Shown: positions 10,327 to 22,923, counted from the stretch's first letter. The stretch: 64,000 nucleotides of DNA from Lantana camara (GCA_037501455.1 CM074858.1:47923001-47987000); one strand, 5' to 3'. Notes: generated by a model not told the origin, from the sequence alone. Numbers and translations: made by a program.

Positions 10327-13300
10327 TGTAGCACCCCGCACGTGAGGCACCACATCCCCCGCACTATGGCTCAACACGAGTAACGAAACTGTAACTCCGC
10401 ACCCGTATCAAACCATAGCGAACGGGAGACCAACATAAAAACTTTCCTAAGCCAGGCGGAGCTAGACCCTACAATGAAAACCAATCCACAAAGTATAATG
10501 CATAGCAAAGCCAAAGTTCAATCATACAAACCATAAACGGAATTTGGGCTCTTCAGGCCTCTTTTAAAACATAACAAAACCCAGTAAAAGCAATTCACTA
10601 ACAATTACATAATTATTCAAGTTCCAGAGACTATGAAATCGAATCATACATAAATCCAATACATGAATGAGTGCAAAGACTCTCCTAACCTAACTCAACC
10701 CACTTAAAGACTCCAAACACCTCCGCCTAGCTCGAAACTCCAAAGGACAAACCTGCACACTAAAAGATTGGGGAGGGAGAGGGTCAGTCTCTAGAAGACT
10801 GAGTGAGCAGGAGCGATATACATATATAGAAACATGCACATGCAAATCATAAATTCCGAACAAGGTTTTGTTTGAAATTAGTTCCCTAAAAGGGCAAGAG
10901 AATGATTAATCAATGCTCGGATTTTATGACTAATCATATTAATTCATTACATTCATAAATCATACATAAATATAAGGCTCGGCGAGTGAGCGTGCACAAT
11001 CTCCAACCAAACTCCGACCGTGTACGACAAATATCAATAATATATTGATTAGGCGACCATGCAATATATCATAATACATGCGGACCATAAATCATATCAT
11101 AAATATATTCGTTTGGGCAATCCGTGTCCCGGCCTTCCCGCACGGTGCATAAACATAACATAACATAACGTAACATAAATCATAAATCAGTTCCAACCTT
11201 CTTCCTCCGGGTGGTGGACGGGCTTGCAAGACCTGACCACCTCAATCATGGGCCAATGGGGTTTCATGACTCCCCCAAGGGCACTCAGCTCCCATTCCCC
11301 GCTAAACCTCCTAGCGAGGGCCGGTATCACCGTAGTTGGTTGGGACTAGTATATGGGATCTCCGTCAGCCCTTGCTTCCTCGGTTAGCCACATATACTAA
11401 GTCCCGGGGCCCGTTCAATCATAAATCATAAATGTGTCTCGCCAAAACATGTCAATTCATAAGTACATATCATAATTCATAAATCATTTGAAAAGGGTTT
11501 ACTCGATCAATACATACTATAAGAAATCATACCTTACCATGTAATTCGGCATATGCTATATACGTACCTCTCCGTGTCATCCTATTCCGTAGCTAGCATG
11601 AAGACACACGGTTTGGAGCATAGCCTCATTACAAAACCATTTTTAAGTTTATATACGCTCATACGCATAATTCAGAAGGATTTACTCGATAACTTCATTT
11701 GAAAATCATATATATATAATCATAAGGTTTTGGCCAAAGCTTTTCACATAAGGGTTGTAGGGTTTGTTACATAGCTAAAACAAAAACCACCCTCACCTGA
11801 ACCGTGATGAAACAAGGATCGAGCACCAAGTGCCTGAACGATCAAAAGCTCTCCACCCTGGAGACAAACTGTACAAAAGACCACAAGACGTGTTCGTGAG
11901 ACTCAAGACTCTTAATGAACCATATATGATGCACGGCAATGCTCACACATGATATCATGTCATGAAAATGTTCATGTGCATTATTAAGGTATTTAACTCA
12001 TATATCCAAGTCATTCACTCATTCATTCATTATCATTCAATTCATATTTCCAATCCAATAATTCAAGAATGCAAATAGGAGCATAGAACATATTCAAGCT
12101 CTTCCATAATGCTACCACATACTTCATATTACATAAGATAGCATATTTCGAAGGTTTGACAACAAGAAGGAAGTATATGAAATAGAAAATGAATTACGCG
12201 ATTCATAAACGACATATAAACACACATAAACAGCAATAAGCAAAAGCATGCCTATAACTCATCCAAATGCCATGAAATTAAACCATAATGCTCCCAACAT
12301 ATAGCAAAACAAGTTCATAGTTCAACACAAAAGGAGATAAAGTCATTCAAGAGGTGAAACAAATCAAAAACCAAAAAGGAAGCAACGAGGACTGCGCAAG
12401 GGAAGGGACACGGGGGTGTCACCAACCCTAGCCCAACTGAGCCACGACCGTGGCTCAGTACAGAGCTGACCAGAAGGTGTGACACGCCCGTGTCTCACTC
12501 TTATGTGTAAATGAGACACGGGGGTGTCACGGTACAGAACTTGAGGCGTTCACAGAGATTTCCGGCAAAACTGATCTCATACCAAATCAACTCCAAATGC
12601 TATGAAACATAATATACAATATATTTGGCATGTTATGAACATTTTTCATTTAGAGTGCAAAAGCTAAATCACACGTTAAGATTATCGAAACCATGCCACA
12701 AAATTGGGTCGCCAAAATCGCACATATGAGCCTTAATGATTCTATCATGCCTTGATCAAGTACTTAGGGCTTGAATTTGGATCTGAAACTTTGGGGAATG
12801 CATGCTAACATACTAAAAAACTAATATACATCATATATATGCAAAATGGTACAATTTAAAGCACATTAGAATGACCAACAAGTTACCAAACACAACAGCA
12901 ACAATTCTGTCAAAGATCATGCATAAGAACAGGCCATGTACTTCGGTTTTGAGGCTTCAAATGGATCCAAATACTTGAAACATGAATGCTAACATATAGA
13001 AAAATGAGTGTACATCAACTCCATGCAATTCCACACGAAATGGAGACCATTTGATCAAGCAACAACACAAAATTCACACAGCAGTTCGAAAAACAGGGGA
13101 ATCAGTTTGATCATCAAGTTTGGAGCTCCATATCTCATAATTTCACAAAAGGGTCAAGAGATAAAATCCTCCTAATATCATATACTATCAGTTAGGAAAG
13201 AAATGGGTCAAGAAACAAGTTCATATAATCATTTACAAGCAAGGAAATCAGCTACACAAGCAAATAGGTCACAAGAACAAAAATCCCTAAAAGTTCATAC

Positions 13301-14332
13301 CAAACTCATCATTCAAACCCTAATCAAATCTGATCCAAAACATGATTTAAGTAGATGAAATCAAGCATAATAGAGTAGAGAAGACATAAATATTCATACC
13401 TTAAAGATTTGGGAAAGAAAGGTAGTGGTTTGAGCTCCAAAACCACAAAAATGGCCAAGGGTTTCTCTCTTCTCCTCTTCTTCTCTCTCTCGTTTCAGTT
13501 GCAGCTGGAAATGGAGATATTTGGCTCGGTTTTCAGAGGTAAAAGGGAGAAGAAAGAGCTTAACTCAAGGTACATAAGTCATGGTTTAAGGTATGGTTAG
13601 GTTAGAGGTGTTATAGGGTCCCACCATGAAGACTAGTCAACAAAAGAAGCTCTTCTTGCACGGGTTGCTCGTTACGGTTGGATTTTGGAGGTCTTAATGA
13701 TTTCAAAAAGGTACGAGGCTTGTTCCATTGTCTCCGAATCGTCGATACGAAGGCAACGGAGGTGTCAGAATTCGAATCCGAATTCCCGAGCTCAAGATAT
13801 CACGTACGGAACCAAGGGTGCGCTAATTGCTCGTTAGCCCCCGATTTGGTTCCACAATCAAAATTAAATTCGTTAACGCGTCAAATGAATCCGAAAACAT
13901 AAACCGAGCATATAGGCATGTTCGTAACACACATATTTACGACATACTAAATTTCTATACCAATCCGATATCACTACATATATGAACGAAGCACAAATAG
14001 AACACTCATACGCATGAACGAATTCATATTGTTATAAATGAATTACTAAAACTTAAATTCCATATTAAATAATTTTAAAGCCAACTTATAACATGTGCAA
14101 ATTAATTATCGAAATTACCAAAATAGTTAAGGTAACATGAAACCTTAATTTAAGAAATTAAACACTAAATATCAAGTTGAAATAGAATGAATTAAATTAA
14201 AATAGCAACAGTCTATAGTTTAAACAAATATAAACATTTATAAACAATTAATCATATAATTAAATAATTAAATCGCGCAATTTATAAACAAATACGCCAC
14301 ATTATTTAAAACTGAAAAACTGGGGCGTTACA
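10327..14332 (-). mobile_element. Inverted solo LTR of the A/D family (4,006 bp)
   Basis: On the minus strand it runs from TGTAACGCCCC to GTGCTACA, with the family landmarks: GC hairpins at 12406-12532 (including ACTGAGCCACG/CGTGGCTCAGT) and the CAGTC hairpin at 10784-10802. It interrupts element A's internal sequence, which resumes at 14333. Flanks ATAAC and TTACC do not match, so no target duplication is visible. This could mean a small deletion, or unequal recombination between LTRs of different elements. Confidence 0.85.
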
Positions 14333-14783
14333 TTACCACATTGGTGACAGGTTCCAAAACATTCATAGCACGTGCATCATATTTTGCATTATTTATTTAT
14401 TCTTTTGATCTTATGTTATCCGTGCATTTCTAATTGGTTTTGTTGCGCTAATGTGTTGTATAATTGCTTGATGTAAACGTGACACATGCATCGTCAATTT
14501 AACCCGACATGCATTAGTGTTTAATTGATAGGAAGTTCTTTCGCCTCAACTATCAAGTATCACTTGACCGAGCCGCTTTCGAATTCAATAAGGATGACTT
14601 CGGGGAAACAAAGAATTTCAAGTAAGAGATAGGTTATTGGAAACGGGAATTCATAGGGAGAAGCGAGATTAAAGTTGATTACGAGGTGGTTGGATCGGAC
14701 AAGAATAGACGAGGGCTTTCGGACATTAAGCAAACTAGAAGGGAAGTTGAAATGCAAAACCTTGGGGTTGCCTTGTGATCAAA
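14333..14783 (+). other. Element A internal region, middle part; no gene
   Basis: These 451 bp continue element A between the solo LTR and the Copia insertion. They start with a word related to CATTGGTGACAGGTTCC, which D also has in its internal region (near 49140, minus strand). No ORF is supported. The last five bases, TCAAA, are the left target duplication of the Copia element. Confidence 0.75.
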
Positions 14784-16710
14784 TGTTAGGAATAGTGCCC
14801 TAGAAAGCCGATTGTATATCCGCTTTGTGCTTTTCCTTATTGTAATCACAGACAATCTTTGAATAAAATAACGAATTGAGGCAACACTTCTTTATATGCT
14901 CTTGTTTGGTATGCGTTTACTTTAGCTGTGCATGTATGAGAACTCCCCTAATCCTGATGACCTTAGGACTCTACCATTTAGGTGAAATGGTTCATGAAAC
15001 GAGCTCTATATCACATAAGTCATGATTAGTAAAATACTCCAAGCCGATGAGTCCTACAGACAGTGGGAGTGTCAACTTGACTCCTCTAAGGCTTGCTTGT
15101 GGGATCACGCCCTTAAGAAGGACCACCTTGTTTCATGGAGGTGCAAAGTGTATAGTTGATACGTGCGTGATACATGAGGGTGCTTACTTTAATAAGTAAG
15201 TTCACTGAGGTGCCCCGTGTGAGAACATTCCTAAATGGGAAAGGAAGTTTCTATTTCAGGAAATGGAAACTTCCAGATTAGGAAATATCTCACGAGTCAT
15301 TGATGTGATTAATTGATCCTTAGACTTGAGGTTCCTTGTCACTTTATGAGTTAACTCTGTAGTCTTAGGTATAAGCTTTAAAGGGTGTCGTCTTAGACAA
15401 CTGATTCAAGGCTTATGCTGGGGCTGCACAAGTGATTCATGAAAGTGAATGAGAATCAAGAAAGGACCTACACTTGCATTTGCAAGGTGATCTCTTATTG
15501 TGTAAGTCATTCATATGCCATATGGAGTCCTTGGCCAAGGCAGTAGATCAAGACATCAAGAAAAGGGTTTCTTGGATTGAGATCAAATGGATATGAAATG
15601 TACTTAGCTTTAAGACCGGATTATTAGGGTTCTAATTATTCCCTTACCCTAGATCTTGGTTGAGAGATAGTAAGTAGGAGGATTGTATCTCACATGAATC
15701 AATGACTTAAAGGTTCTGTCGAATCCGAACATTCCAATTCAGCTAGGGGTTAAACACCTGTTGCTAGACTATGGTCGTTTAATCTGTGGACTGATTAATT
15801 AATTAGTGAATTAATTAATTAGGGTCACTGCTAATTGAATTGAGAACCTAGAGGGTCACACACAACAACTTGGTTACATGAGTTGAGGCTTGAAAATGAT
15901 TAAACGAGTTAATCGGGCCAAGAGGGTTCCACACGTGTGAAGTCACATGTGTGGCTCACGTGCGTGACACGTGTCACACACGTGTGTATATATATATATG
16001 TTAAATAATTAATTAGTTAATTATTTAATAGACTTTGGTTTAATTTTGAATTAAAAAGAAAGTCTAATTTTGGAGAAAATAATCTAGTTAATTAATTGTG
16101 AATTAATTAATTAGATAAAAATAAGTTATTTATTTTATAATAAATAAAGTATAAAATTATCCAAAAATAGTTTGGATATTTTTAGCTCTCTTAAAAGTTG
16201 ACTTGAATTAGAATTCAAAGTCAAAGTTGGAAAATACTTGATCATCAAGTAATAGGAGAGAGAGGGACCAAATCCTTTATCCATTAGGACTAGGTTCGGC
16301 CGCCCCTCCCCTTTCCTATATATAGGGGAGCTCATGCTCCCCTTTAGAGCTAATTGACAATTCTTGGTTCATGTGTTGAACACCTTCCTTTCTCCAAGAA
16401 TAAATTAAACCCTAGGTTAAGCCTAAACACTAACTAGAGAACTAGCATCCTTACTAGTTAGATTGTGATCAAGTTGGTGGACTTTCTCTAGAGACTTCAA
16501 GTTAGAAGTTTGAAGATTCGAGCTTTACCAAGGAGAGGGGATCAAGCCGCGTGAAGAGCGTTCTTGGGTGGCTTGAAACGCTTCAAGAAAGAATAAAAGA
16601 AAAGTAAGTTTTCTATCTTTACGAATTTGGTTACACGATTACGAGTTCAAGGTCCTTTTGTTGGGAAAATTTTTTAAATTCCGCTGCTTTCTGATTCGTG
16701 TTTTCCAACA
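14784..16710 (+). repeat. Copia 5' LTR (1,927 bp)
   Basis: It contains a block of four CACGTG palindromes (15932-15984), a (TA)n run directly after it, and a likely TATA box TATATATAG at 16317-16325. The TATA box overlaps a perfect hairpin, GGGGAGC-TCAT-GCTCCCC (16325-16342). The short minus-strand ORF at 16135-16335 recurs identically in the 3' LTR and is not a gene. Confidence 0.95.
15931..15987 (+). promoter_or_regulatory. G-box cluster in the Copia 5' LTR
   Basis: Four CACGTG palindromes lie within ~55 bp (15932-15937, 15957-15962, 15968-15973, 15979-15984), with a related CACATGTG at 15944-15951. CACGTG is the G-box bound by plant bZIP and bHLH factors in light, ABA and stress responses. 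Its position ~330 bp upstream of the TATA box suits an enhancer, but the inducing signal cannot be read from sequence. The 3' LTR carries the same block at about 24071-24127. Confidence 0.65.
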
Positions 16711-16712
16711 AG

Positions 16713-18986
16713 TGGTATCAGAGCCACCTCGTTAATCGTGTTTCTGATTCGTCTCAATTATACTGAATTTGGTAGAAATTCTTAGGCTTGATGCGATTGA
16801 GTATTTGTAATTGTTTTAGAAAGCCTGAATTACGAAACTGTATTTTTTCCTGAAAGTTTCTGAAAATTGGTTTTTATAAAATTTAATTTTGAAAAACAAT
16901 TTTAGATTTGAAACTGTATAAACTGTTTTTGGATTTCTTGGATTGGTTTTGCTTTTGAACGAAAACACGAAACGAAAGCCCGGATCGCGATGAACACGCG
17001 AAACCCCGCGCGCGCGAGCTTCGCGCGCCGCCCTCCCGCAACCGCGCGGGAGGCCCTCCCGGGCGCGCCTAGTCGTGCCCACCCATCATTGCCCAGGGCT
17101 GGCCGGAACAGACCGGCCAGTCTCCCGCACGCCGTCCGCCCGTCGCCGCCCAGGCCTGGCCGGGACAGACCGGCCAGTCGCCCAGCACCTCCCGCACGCC
17201 TGTGCGGGAGCCTTCCGGGCGCGCCCGCCCAGGGCGGCCGAAACTGGCAGCCCAATGCCCGGCAGGAGCTGCGCGCATGCTGTGCGCACACGCCGCACTT
17301 GGGACGTGCAACCCCGTTTTCGTGATCCGACCTTTTCGTGTTTCGTGTAATCCAGTCCCAATTTTTTATTTTAATTTTAAAATTTTATTTTTGAATATTT
17401 ATTTTAATTTTTTTGAATAAAACTTAAAATTGGGATTTTTGAGAAATTGAAACGGTTTATATTTTGGGAAAATACATCTTGATAAAATTATTAATTTTCA
17501 GAAATTAATTGGAATTTTATTTGTTTTGGTAATTTGGGATTTATTGAAAACTTTTATAAATAAGACTCGCATCAAGTCGTGTTTTAAGCTATTAGAGCTT
17601 AAAGTGAGAATTTTAATTTATTGGTTAAATTTAAATTCTTGCAAAAGCATGTTAGGTGATCATGGGTTTAGATCTATGTATGGTTTTAATTTATGCACAT
17701 GGATGGTTTAAATTGGGGTTGGAGCCCTATAGTTGCGTTTTTTCAATTGAGGTTGGAGCCTCACTTATGTGCGTACTGTTATGTGATTTATTATGTGGCT
17801 TTCCATATTACTGTTTTTGAGGCCGGGGTATGCCCCGTGTAATTGTCTAAGGCCAATGTGAAGATTGAGCCTTATTACTTTATGTCTTTTTCTTTTTATT
17901 GTAATTTGAGAGTAGAGATAGGTGGTGAGGTTTTATTTTCATTTTGGAGACAATGCACCCATGGAGTAAGATGGACCACATTCAAGTAACAAGGAGGCCA
18001 TAAGTGAAGACCCCTCAAAATGTTAGGGAGGGGAATCTCAATTGTTAAATGTAATAGAGATAGGGCTCGTATTTTGTTACCGCTTTCCCTTATGTGATTT
18101 GAACTGTTTATGTGGCATGTATGTTAGAACTTGTGATTGTGGAGTGGCTCCCACATATCACGCATAAGATAGGTAGAACCCATGATCATTACATGTTAGT
18201 ATCATGCTAGGACATGTTATCTGTTTATGTGCTTGTTTGAAATGCATTTAAGTGTACTTGCATTAATCAAGACTAATAAAATTGGATAACATATATGTTG
18301 GTGAGGTCGAACCGGACAACTCTCCGGTTGATTCGAAAATTCCCATTAAATATTAAGCTAATTTCGAACAAATAGGTGTTTAATTCGAGATGCAAATTTT
18401 GAATTGAATTCCTAGCACTCCATCAATAGGTTTTAAGTTTAGTAAGTAAAGCTAGTTATTGTCCGCGAGTCGTGGGATAGCTAGTGGAGCTTATTAGTTC
18501 TTAGTTACCTAATTAATCATTTTAAATGGTCAATATTTCGTGGTCAATTTTAGCAAGGGCGATGTCCGCGAGTCGTGGGTCGTTCGAACTAAGTTTTGGT
18601 CATGATCTTATGATTGATGGGTCTAGCTTAACGCCTAAGTAAATATGGATGTCGCACGAGTCGTGGGTCCATATTGAAAGATAGGTGATGCAAAAACAAT
18701 TACTAAGAGTTCTAAAGGTGTTAGAATTGGTAAGTTGTACCTACCTAGGGTTCTTACTTAGAATGTCCGCGAGTCGTGGGTTCGAGGTAAAATGCCTAGG
18801 ATCTTAGTACCCATTGGGAAACGTGTTCCTCTTAGATCTTTGGGAATTCTAGATCTTTGAAAAACAGTGGGAGCTACATTAGATTAAAGACCTTATCTTT
18901 TGTATATCGTTATAATTCAGCATGCTCATTAGTTCTCTGTTTTACCATTTAGGTCGTAGATTCTGTGATTCTCTACGTGTTTTGAA
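16713..18986 (+). other. Copia primer site and long 5' leader
   Basis: The primer site is TGGTATCAGAGC (16713-16724). The leader before the gag start is ~2.26 kb. It includes a GC-rich island (about 16985-17330) with a duplicated 40-bp unit forming two CTGGCCGG/CCGGCCAG hairpins (17099-17120 and 17156-17177), and four spaced copies of GTCCGCGAGTCGTGGG or close variants (18461, 18564, 18651, 18765). The GC-rich ORFs here run on several frames of both strands and have no recognisable domain, so I do not call them genes. Confidence 0.7.
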
Positions 18987-19718
18987 ATGGCAACCAAAAA
19001 CCCTCTTGTATCGATCCTCGAGTCAAACAAGTTGACTGGTCCTAACTATTCTGATTGGCTGAGGAATCTAAAAATCATTTTAGATTCTGAGAAGAGAACT
19101 TATGTTCTCTTCGAAGGGGAGCCTAGTCCCGAAGGGGAGGCTCCCACTCGAGCCGAGCGGGATGCGATTCAGAAGTGGAAGGATGATAATCTCCAAGCCC
19201 GTTGCCTTATGTTGGCTAACATGTCTCCGGACTTGCAAAGGCAACATGAGGCCATGGAATTTGCTTGGGAGATTTACGACCACTTAGAGCAACTTTACCG
19301 CCCTCATGAACGTGTTACAAGGTATAACACTTCAAAGGAATTGTTCCACTTGAGAGTGAGGGAAGGTTCAAGTGTCCATGAATATGGACTCAAGTTTCTT
19401 GCCCTTACTGAGAAACTTGCTTCCATGGACATGCCACTGAAAGATGAGCTTTCAGTGGATTTGTTGCTAGCTTCGCTCCCACCATCATTCAACCCATTTG
19501 TCCTTAACTTCAACATGAATCATGCTGGTGCTACCGTAGCTGAGCTGATTAGTCAGCTTGTGACTGCTGAAAGCACGATCAAGAAGGACAATAAGGTTTT
19601 GATGGTGAATGCTCCATCTTCCTCTTCTGGGCCTTCTAAAGGTAAGGGCAAGAAAGCCCAAAAGAAGAAGAAGAAACCCCTTAGGCCCACTAGTGGCATT
19701 TCGAAGGGGAAGGCCTAA
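18987..19718 (+). CDS. gag: Copia polyprotein, Gag part (ends at an in-frame stop)
   Basis: The 243-residue product has the usual Copia Gag opening (LTGPNYSDWLRNLKIILDSE), where the protein builds the virus-like particle. Residues about 90-190 match the UBN2/gag fold (AMEFAWEIYDHLEQLY, TRYNTSKELFHLRV, LLLASLPPSFNPFV). It ends in a Lys-rich stretch at a TAA (19716-19718). The frame continues past the stop into the zinc knuckle, so this is a premature stop and not a natural Gag boundary. The ATG at 18987 is the first good start after the leader. Confidence 0.9.
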   Translation: MATKNPLVSILESNKLTGPNYSDWLRNLKIILDSEKRTYVLFEGEPSPEGEAPTRAERDAIQKWKDDNLQARCLMLANMSPDLQRQHEAMEFAWEIYDHLEQLYRPHERVTRYNTSKELFHLRVREGSSVHEYGLKFLALTEKLASMDMPLKDELSVDLLLASLPPSFNPFVLNFNMNHAGATVAELISQLVTAESTIKKDNKVLMVNAPSSSSGPSKGKGKKAQKKKKKPLRPTSGISKGKA

Positions 19719-21428
19719 AAGAAGAAGCGTGATCAGAAAGAGGATGTTTGCTTCCATTGTGGCAAAGCGGGACATTGGAGGAGAAACTGCCCAGAGTACA
19801 AGGCTACTCTAAAGAAAGGTATCTTTCTCGTTGAAGTAAATCTTTCTATTAATTCTAGTTCTTGGGTACTTGATACCGGTTGTGGAACTCATATCTGTAA
19901 TGATGTACAGATGCTAAGTGATGTTCAACAACTAAAAGAAGGAGAATGTGTCTTGAAGATCGGCGATGGCTCAAACGTTGAAGCTCGAGCTTTAGGCACA
20001 ATTAGATTAGATTTAGGTAGTTTTGAGTTAGTATTAAATAAAGTCCTTTATGTACCGAGCATTATTCGTAATATAATTTCAGTTCCAATATTAGATTGTG
20101 AAGGTTATGAAACTTATATTAAGAATGGTAAATATTTTATCAAACGGAACAACTCTTGCGTTCACATCGGTACTCTAAGTAATGGACTTTACCTAACTCA
20201 AAATATCAATATTATGAATATACAACGAGAAACGAAGCGTAAGAGAGATGACAAAGTTTCAGCTCCCTTATGGCACGCTAGATTAGGACACATTTCCAAG
20301 AACAGAATTAGCAAGATAAACACTTTAGGATCATTCTCTGAAAATGATCTTAAAGAGTTAACTTCTTGCGAATCCTGTCTCAAAGGAAAAATGTCCAAAG
20401 TCCCTTTTAAGGGAACTGTGGAACGTGCCACTGAGGTTTTGGATTTCATCCATACTGATGTTTGTGGACCGCTTAGTGTAAGCACTAGAAGCAATCATCA
20501 GTATTTCATAACCTTTACTGATGACTTTAGTCGGTATGGTTATGTATACTTAATGAAGTATAAATCTGAAGCTTTTGAGAAATTCTTAGAATTTCAAAAG
20601 GAGGTTGAGAACCAAACTGGTCACAAGATCAAAGCACTTCGATCTGATCGAGGAGGCGAGTATCTTAGTGAAGAATTCCTTAATCATCTCAAGGATAATG
20701 GGATTATCTCTCAGTGGACTCCTCCGGGAACTCCTCAGCTTAATGGAGTTTCTGAGAGAAGGAATCGAACCCTACTTGATATGGTTTGTTCCATGATGAG
20801 TTTCACTGACTTACCACCTTCTTTCTGGGGTTATGCCCTAGAAAGTGCAGCAAAGATTTTGAATCTAGTTCCCTCTAAGTCAGTCCCTAAAATGCCCTAT
20901 GAAATGTGGCATGGTAAAATCCCTAGTTATTCTTACTTAAGAATTTGGGGTTGTCCTGCTTACGTGAAGAGGACATTGGGAGATAAGTTAGAATCTCGTT
21001 CTAACTTATGCTACTTTGTAGGTTATCCTAAGGAATCCATAGGATACTACTTCTATGATCAATCTGAGCAAAAGGTGTTTGTTTCCAGAAATGCTACTTT
21101 TCTGGAGGAACCGTTCCTTAAAGAAAAGCAAGGCAAGATCATAGAATTAGAAGAAGTACAAAGTGACCCCATACCACCCACTGAAGAAACGTCCCACTCT
21201 GATCAACCACAACCAATCACGAATTTCGATACACATGAAAATCCTCCTCTAAGGCGTTCTGAACGCAATCCTAGACAGCCGGAGAGATGGTATGGATTCT
21301 TCCATGAAATCTCTCAAAAGGATAATGATCCTTCAACATATGAGGAGGCACTTTCAGATTCTGAGTCTGAACAGTGGATAGAAGCCATGAAATCCGAAAT
21401 GGATTCCATGAACTCCAACCAAGTTTAG
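19719..21428 (+). pseudogene. pol: Copia polyprotein, zinc knuckle, protease and integrase part
   Basis: In frame with gag, but separated by the TAA at 19716 and closed by a TAG at 21426-21428. Numbering codons from 18987, the order is: zinc knuckle CX2CX4HX4C at 255-268; aspartic protease motif DTG at 296-298; GAG-pre-integrase motif HARLGH at 430-435, followed by CESC; integrase core with acidic residues in HTDVCGP (D491), TDDFSR (512-513) and SERRN (E590). The catalytic residues are present, so only the two stops break the frame. An internal ATG at 19911 opens the rest of this segment but would omit the knuckle and protease, so it is not a natural start. Confidence 0.9.
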
Positions 21429-22907
21429 ACCTTGGTAGATTTGCCTGATGGGGTCAAACCCATAGGTTGCAAATGGATCTTTAAGAGAAAGCTTGGAGTT
21501 GATGGAAGCATTGCAGCCTACAAAGCAAGACTGGTTGCAAAAGGATTCACTCAGAGACCCGGCGTGGACTTTGACGAAACCTTTTCACCAGTTGCAATGC
21601 AAAAGTCTATTCGGATCATGCTTGCCATTGCTGCATATTATGACTATGAGATATGGCAAATGGATGTGAAAACTGCCTTTCTCAATGGTGACATTGACAA
21701 AGACATTTATATGGAGCAACCCATAGGTTTCACATTCAGTGGGAGTGAGCAAAAGGTTTGCAAACTCCAAAGATCAATCTATGGATTGAAACAGGCTTCT
21801 AGGAATTGGAACATTCGATTTGATGAATCGGTCAAAGCGTTTGGCTTCATCCAAATTTCGAATGAATCATGTGTGTATAGAAAGGAATTGGAGACCTCAG
21901 TGCAATTCTTAGTACTTTATGTTGATGACATCCTTCTTATTGGGAATTCGAAGGATGACATGAAAGTGACTAAGTTATGGTTATCGAACCAATTCGAGAT
22001 GAAAGATCTTGGTGATGCGTCCTATATCCTTGGAATTAAAATCTATAGAGATAGATCTAGAAGGTTAATAGGACTATCACAGTCGATGTACATTGACAAA
22101 GTATTGAAGAGATTCAATATGGAGTCAGCAAAGGTTAAGAACCTTCCTATGAGTGTAGGAACATGTCTTTCAAAGAAGATGTGTCCTAAGACTAACCTTG
22201 AGAAGGAAAGAATGACTCATACACCTTATGCATCAGCAATAGGTAGCATAATGTATGCAATGTTATGTACTCGACCGGATGTGGCTTATGCACTTAGTGT
22301 GACAAGTCGTTTCCAATCTGACCCTGGAGATGGTCACTGGGCTACCGTGAAGAATATTCTTAAGTACTTGAAGAGTACTAAAGATTTATTCTTAGTTTAC
22401 GGAGGTCAGAAAGATATTACTGTCGAAGGATACTGCGATGCAAGCTTTGCATCTGACTTAGATGATTTTAAGTCAATGTCAGGATACATTTTCTGCCTAA
22501 ACGGCGGAGCAGTGAGTTGGAAGAGTTCCAAGCAAACAACCACTGCAGATTCGACCACTGAGGCCGAATACTTAGCTGCAAATGATGCAGCTAAGGAAGG
22601 TGTTTGGATTAGAAACTTCATTCAAGAGTTGAATGTTGTTCCTAGCATGAAAGACCCCATTACTGTGTTTTGTGACAACACTGGGGCGATTGCTCAAGCA
22701 AGAGAACCAAGATCTCACCAACGGACCAAGCACATTATGAGGAAGTATCACCTAATCCGTGATATTATCAAAAGAGGAGATGTGCAAATTGAGAGGGTCA
22801 CATCAGCAGAGAACGTGGCAGATCCACTTACTAAACCCCTTAGTCAAGAAGCTTTCCAAGGTCATCTTCAGAAGATGGGACTTAGAGTAGCTTTAGAATG
22901 GCTTTGA
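21429..22907 (+). pseudogene. pol: Copia polyprotein, reverse transcriptase and RNase H part
   Basis: This continues the frame after the TAG at 21426. The RT is clear: CKWIFKRK, ARLVAKGFTQ, DVKTAFLNGD, and the catalytic box YVDD at codons 978-981. RNase H follows, with CDASFASD, TTEAEYLA and CDNTGAIA, then the usual HQRTKHI and a stop at 22907. The length of the whole frame (1,306 codons plus stop) is normal for plant Copia. The polypurine tract starts six bases after the stop codon. Apart from the upstream stops I see no frameshift. Confidence 0.92.
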
Positions 22908-22923
22908 CGGGCAAGTGGGAGAT

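Noticed and set aside
16816..17420. Several overlapping ORFs of 70-129 residues on both strands in the Copia leader
   Set aside because: The sequence is very GC-rich, so stops are rare in all frames. The products are Pro/Arg/Ala-rich low complexity without a domain, and they lie in an untranslated leader.
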